A stretch of 64,000 nucleotides of DNA, taken from positions 1-64,000 of the forward strand of contig NZ_JADOUY010000008.1 in assembly GCF_015752285.1 (NCBI RefSeq), written 5' to 3'. Both the position numbers and the translations under genes were made by a program. Source of the DNA: Mycetocola_A sp015752285. Its GTDB lineage: Bacteria > Actinomycetota > Actinomycetes > Actinomycetales > Microbacteriaceae. Of this stretch, positions 60,493 through 64,000 are shown in pieces (the first letter of the stretch is position 1; each line of letters starts with the position of its first letter). A model generated the notes under the pieces. The model was not told the DNA's origin. It saw nothing but the letters and a program-made list of their open reading frames with translations, and did no database searches.

Positions 60493-61758
60493 ATGGCAGA
60501 CGACACCCCGGCATTCAGCATCCGCTCCGTCGCCATCGTTGTTTTCCTCCCGACGCTGCTGTTCTCGATCGGCGAAGGTGCGCTCATCCCGCTCATCCCG
60601 GTCGCGGCCACCAACCTCGGTGCCAGCCTCGCGATTGCTGGCGTGATCTCGGGGATGCTCATGATCGGTGAACTCGCCGGCGACATCCCGAGCGGGTGGC
60701 TGGTCAGTCGCGTCGGCGAACGGCCGGCGATGATCGGTGCTGCCCTGTTGTCGATCGTCGCCGTCCTCGGGGCGGTTCTCGCCCCGAACCCGTGGCTGCT
60801 TGGCGCCTCGGTCTTCGTCCTCGGCCTGTCAACGGCCGTGTTCGCTCTGGCACGACATGCCTTCATGACGAGCTATGTGCCGCTCAGATATCGGGCTCGG
60901 GCGTTGTCGACGCTCGGCGGCGTGTTCCGCGCCGGCCTGTTCATCGGCCCGCTGATCTCCGTCCCGGTGATTCATGTCACCGGAGGCGCGCAGGGTGCTT
61001 TTTGGATCATGGTCGTCTCGTGCCTCGCCGCCGTGCTCATCCTGATGTTGCTTCCTGACCCCGAGTCGCTGTTCGGGGCAGAAGCGAAGGCCCGCAGAAG
61101 TGGGCACACTCACACGGCAGGCCAGGATCTCGCAGCCGAGGAATCACACGGCCTGTTCCGTACTCTCTGGCGGTTCAGGGGCGTCCTCGCCCGTATGGGT
61201 TCCGGAGCAGCGCTGATCGGAGCCATGCGAGCGGCGAGAACGGTGATCATTCCGCTGTGGGCGGTGAGCCTCGGGGTCAGCGAAGCGAACACCGCCCTTC
61301 TCATCGGCCTCGCCGGCGCGGTCGACTTTGCCCTGTTCTATGTCAGCGGGCAGGTGATGGACCGGTTCGGGCGCGCCTGGAGTGCTGTTCCGTCAACCAT
61401 CGGTCTCGGTGCGGGGATGCTGATCCTCGCGCTCACCCACGACACACCACATGCCGTCGTGTGGTTGATCATCGCCGCCGGTGTGCTCTCCCTCGCGAAC
61501 GGGCTGGGCAGTGGCATCCTCATGACACTCGGAGCCGACCTCGCTCCCCCGGCGCATCCGGCCCCGTTCCTCGGTGCCTGGCGGTTCACCGGAGATGCCG
61601 GATCGGCCGCAGCTCCCCTGATCGTCGCCGGCCTGACCGGCCTGGTCTCGGTGTCATTCGCGGCGGGTGCCGTCGGTATCGTCGGGTTGATCGGTGCCTG
61701 GCATCTGGCGCGGATGATCCCCCGCTACATTCCGCCGCGTCCTCGACCCGGGGCTTAG
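60493..61758 (+). CDS. MFS transporter
   Basis: 421 residues with 12 predicted segments. Motif A occurs as IPSGWLVSRVGERPAMIGAA; the sixth-to-seventh segment loop is long and His/Gly-containing (AKARRSGHTHTAGQDLAAEE). VSGQVMDRFGRAWSAVP marks the second half. It resembles drug-resistance type MFS proteins of unknown substrate. The stop overlaps by four bases the stop of the convergent small membrane protein gene. Confidence 0.85.
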   Translation: MADDTPAFSIRSVAIVVFLPTLLFSIGEGALIPLIPVAATNLGASLAIAGVISGMLMIGELAGDIPSGWLVSRVGERPAMIGAALLSIVAVLGAVLAPNPWLLGASVFVLGLSTAVFALARHAFMTSYVPLRYRARALSTLGGVFRAGLFIGPLISVPVIHVTGGAQGAFWIMVVSCLAAVLILMLLPDPESLFGAEAKARRSGHTHTAGQDLAAEESHGLFRTLWRFRGVLARMGSGAALIGAMRAARTVIIPLWAVSLGVSEANTALLIGLAGAVDFALFYVSGQVMDRFGRAWSAVPSTIGLGAGMLILALTHDTPHAVVWLIIAAGVLSLANGLGSGILMTLGADLAPPAHPAPFLGAWRFTGDAGSAAAPLIVAGLTGLVSVSFAAGAVGIVGLIGAWHLARMIPRYIPPRPRPGA

Positions 61759-62081
61759 CCCAGCGACCCCCAGGCACTCCCGCTGATGAGGACGACACAG
61801 ATCAGCGTCACCAGCGCGATCGCTCCGAAGACACTGGCCATCGCCACCAGCCGCCGGGAACCGGGTCTCACGGCGAACCGGACGATGAGAAGCCCCACGT
61901 AGAGAGCGACGACAAGGGCAACGCCGGTCCAGGCGACGACCGGTGCGAGCCCGACGAGTGTGAGGAGGACGGCAACACAGATTGCCGCGAGAACGGTGCC
62001 GAGCAGGATCCAGATCAACCCGGTGGATGTTGTCAGAGCGGCCTGGCTGCGCACTCGCGTGGGGTCGGTCATCGCCGTCAC
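61755..62081 (-). CDS. Small membrane protein, unknown function
   Basis: 108 residues with three hydrophobic segments (SGLIWILLG-like start within TSTGLIWILLGTVLAAICVA, VVAWTGVALVVALYVGLLIV, AMASVFGAIALVTLICVVLI) and basic turns. It starts with a four-base overlap of the SDR gene stop, so the two are translationally coupled. No family recognised. Confidence 0.75.
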   Translation of the reverse strand: MTAMTDPTRVRSQAALTTSTGLIWILLGTVLAAICVAVLLTLVGLAPVVAWTGVALVVALYVGLLIVRFAVRPGSRRLVAMASVFGAIALVTLICVVLISGSAWGSLG

Positions 62082-62881
62082 GCTTTCTTCGAACGCCAGT
62101 CGTTGCTCGTGAGATGTGAGCCGCCCTGTGGTCCCATCTGCAGCATGCCGCCGTCGACGGCCCAGGACGCACCGGTCACATAGCTGGACAACGGGGAAGC
62201 GAGGAATGCGATCACCGCGGCCACCTCACGGGCGTCGCCCGGTCGGCCGAGTGGGACCCCCGGCCGCTTGTGGTCGTGCGGGTCCTCGTCCTCCTGGTCG
62301 GTCATGCCGGTGGAGATCTCCCCTGGAGCGACCGCGTTTGCGGTGATTCCGTACTCGCCGAGTTCCAGAGCAAGCGTTTTGATGAGGCCACCGAGCCCGT
62401 GCTTGGCCGCGTCGTATGCGCTCGACCCGTACCGCGGCTGGTGCTCGTGCACGCTCGTCGTCGCGATGATCCGGCCACCGTTTCCTGCGTCGACCATTCG
62501 TCTGGCCGCACGCTGGATGGCGACGAACGCGCCGTCGAGGTCGGCAGAAACGGTGTGCCTCCACTGCTCGAGGGTCATGCCGAGGAACGGGACGTTGTCA
62601 CCGAGTCCGGCGTTGTTGACGAAGACGTCGATCCCGCCGAGCTCGTCGCACAGTCCGTCGACCGCATCCCCGCAACGATCCAGGTCGGTGGTGTCGAGAT
62701 GCGCGACGATCGCGCGTCTCCCCTGTGCGCGGACCTCTGCCGCCGTCTTTTCCGCGCCGGCCTCGTTGCTGCTCCAGGTGATCCCGACGTCCATTCCGGC
62801 TTCGGCGAGCGCGATGGCCGTCGCTCGCCCGATCCCTGAACTCGATCCGGTCACGATGGCGAAGCGGGGGCTGAATGTCAT
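62078..62881 (-). CDS. Short-chain dehydrogenase/reductase with SsdR-like YxxxK
   Basis: 267 residues from ATG 62881. The cofactor loop is IVTGSSSGIGRATAIALAEA (TGxxxGIG), the NNAG element is VFVNNAGLGDN, and the catalytic triad is in IIATTSVHEHQPRYGSSAYD followed by AAK (Ser, Tyr, Lys). ASWAVDGGMLQMGPQGG ends the fold. It is close to glucose-1-dehydrogenase or 3-oxoacyl-reductase-like SDRs that use NAD(P)H; the substrate is not known. Confidence 0.9.
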   Translation of the reverse strand: MTFSPRFAIVTGSSSGIGRATAIALAEAGMDVGITWSSNEAGAEKTAAEVRAQGRRAIVAHLDTTDLDRCGDAVDGLCDELGGIDVFVNNAGLGDNVPFLGMTLEQWRHTVSADLDGAFVAIQRAARRMVDAGNGGRIIATTSVHEHQPRYGSSAYDAAKHGLGGLIKTLALELGEYGITANAVAPGEISTGMTDQEDEDPHDHKRPGVPLGRPGDAREVAAVIAFLASPLSSYVTGASWAVDGGMLQMGPQGGSHLTSNDWRSKKA

Positions 62882-62990
62882 AAGGCTGATCTCCTGGTCG
62901 GGGACACGGGCTGTGTGTACTCCACCGAACACCCCCGCTCTCCTGGCCATCAAGCCCTTGACAGCATGATCGGTCGATACCGCCCAGCCG

Positions 62991-63971
62991 TCACGCCAGT
63001 GCGGTGACCGTGATCCGCCCGCCGTCAGGGGCGACGAGGGTGATCGTCGCGGTGAGCGGCCCGGCCAGGGGAATCCAGATGTCGTACACGCGTCCGTGGC
63101 CGTCCGACCGTCTCCAGCCGAACTGGATCCCCCCGCGCGGGAGCGGTGTGCTGCTCATCGGAATGTCCGGAAGGCTGATCGAAGCCAGCAGTGGCCGTCC
63201 GACGAGGCGCGGGTCCAGAGGAAACGGCGTGCGGCGCGGTCGCTGCGTCGCCCGCACGACGAGTTCGTACGGGGGAACCACGTCGACAGGCGCGTCGCTG
63301 CCGACCACGACGGCGACCCCGCGACCGACAACGGTGATCACGTCGATGAGCGAGAGGTCCAGCAGCGGCGGTTCCACCCAGCCGGGCACCGTCTCGGTTC
63401 GCTCCGTCACCCGGCCGAACGGATCGATGATCCGCACGGCGACCTCCACCGGGTCGGTGGCCACCGGGCGTGTGAACCAGACGGCGAGCGGCGAACGACC
63501 GGATGCCCTCGGCCCCCGCTCCACGATCACCGCGGTGTCCGCTTCGGCCGGGGGGCTGAGGAGTGGGGTTTCCGGTACTGATTGCAGCGCCACGAACGGC
63601 AGCGTCTCCGACCGTGCAGTCACCCCTACACGGTGAGCCCCCGCCGGAACGGGGCGCACCGGTGCTGACGTGGACGTGCGGAGGACGATTCCGGTATGGG
63701 CGGCATCCGTCTCGACCGCGATCGGCGCGAGGTCAGGGGGACCGTCGGGCCGCGCGCTGAACGACACGACGTCCGAAGGGTCCGACGGCATTCCACGAAC
63801 CGCCTCCACCGGCACCTGGTCGACCGGGATGGCGATCGCGCGGACGAACCAGTCGTCCCAGCTCTCCGGAAACGGTCCGGTCCAGGCTGCCGTGTACACC
63901 GGGTCTCCGGTGACAACGTCCGGCGGGCCGGCCGTCGGGTCCGCCGCTACCTCAGCGAATGCAGGACCCAT
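62991..63971 (-). CDS. Beta-rich protein of unknown function, probably continuing past the window edge
   Basis: 326 residues from the first in-frame ATG at 63971, with the frame open to the edge, so the true start may lie beyond 64,000. The sequence is Pro/Val/Thr-rich and beta-predicted, with repeated themes such as WFTRPVATDPVEVAVRIIDP, FGRVTER, and PPYELVVRATQRPRRTP, as in stacked immunoglobulin or fibronectin-like folds, and a final RGGIQFGWRRSDGHGRVYDI strand pair. It resembles uncharacterised tail or baseplate-associated proteins only in composition. No signal peptide seen. I do not assign a function. Confidence 0.6.
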   Translation of the reverse strand: MGPAFAEVAADPTAGPPDVVTGDPVYTAAWTGPFPESWDDWFVRAIAIPVDQVPVEAVRGMPSDPSDVVSFSARPDGPPDLAPIAVETDAAHTGIVLRTSTSAPVRPVPAGAHRVGVTARSETLPFVALQSVPETPLLSPPAEADTAVIVERGPRASGRSPLAVWFTRPVATDPVEVAVRIIDPFGRVTERTETVPGWVEPPLLDLSLIDVITVVGRGVAVVVGSDAPVDVVPPYELVVRATQRPRRTPFPLDPRLVGRPLLASISLPDIPMSSTPLPRGGIQFGWRRSDGHGRVYDIWIPLAGPLTATITLVAPDGGRITVTALA

Positions 63972-64000
63972 CGTGTCCGCACGACGCGCCGCACCCTCGG

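Noticed and set aside
1..64000. CRISPR arrays and intact insertion sequences
   Set aside because: No regularly spaced repeats with spacers, no transposase frame with a DDE or similar motif was found on either strand.

Overview
This is a high-GC actinobacterial chromosome segment, most likely from the family Microbacteriaceae. The ilvD-ilvB-ilvN-ilvC, ilvE/leuB, FAH/gltX, ftsE-ftsX-smpB and prfB neighbourhoods, the tmRNA tag (ANSKRTDFALAA) and the many leaderless TANNNT promoters all fit. The genus cannot be fixed from the sequence alone.

Region 1 (1-12,100) is an accessory, partly decayed stretch: a LysR regulator with an apparent ATT start, a TfoX-like protein, a haloperoxidase stub, a large LuxR-type (LAL) ATPase regulator, a GNAT acetyltransferase, a Na+/H+ antiporter, an FMN-binding protein, a RidA protein, and a broken two-component pair (frameshifted response regulator, shattered GAF kinase). 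It ends at a tRNA-Gln(CTG) gene. A 23-base partial copy of that gene's 3' end lies 0.64 kb away, as expected for a tRNA-targeted integration boundary.

Region 2 (12,150-34,000) is mostly core metabolism: a thioredoxin-reductase-like flavoprotein coupled to gltX, an MFS exporter, an FAH-family hydrolase, ilvE, leuB, a TetR/MFS efflux pair with a clear operator, serA, cutC, an intracellular GH29 fucosidase, ilvC/N/B/D and otsB/otsA. The cutC-fucosidase pair is bracketed by inverted copies of a palindromic repeat.

Region 3 (34,000-48,700) holds specialised carbohydrate functions: a nonulosonate cassette (putative glycosyltransferase, a NeuB without SAF domain, a NeuA-HAD fusion), a second-type G6PD, an ArsR-SRPBCC fusion with its operator inside its own promoter, and a tightly overlapping operon that matches the whole D-apionate to D-erythrose-4-phosphate route (apnO-oiaC-lerI-derI-lerK plus an MFS importer), controlled by a divergent FadR-type GntR regulator with a perfect 14-bp operator.

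Region 4 (48,870-51,280) is the least explained: a leader-less M6-family metalloprotease, a 70-residue stand-alone copy of the protease's C-terminal domain, and a 119-residue acidic low-complexity protein carrying three copies of a heptad motif. This is the best candidate here for an undescribed system.

Region 5 (51,300-64,000) returns to core functions: tRNA-Lys(CTT), hisN-type phosphatase, PlsC-like acyltransferase, an alpha/beta hydrolase, tmRNA, a SIMPL-domain protein, a PTP-type phosphatase, smpB, ftsX, ftsE with a long tail, prfB, an MFS transporter, an SDR, and an unidentified beta-rich protein at the window edge.
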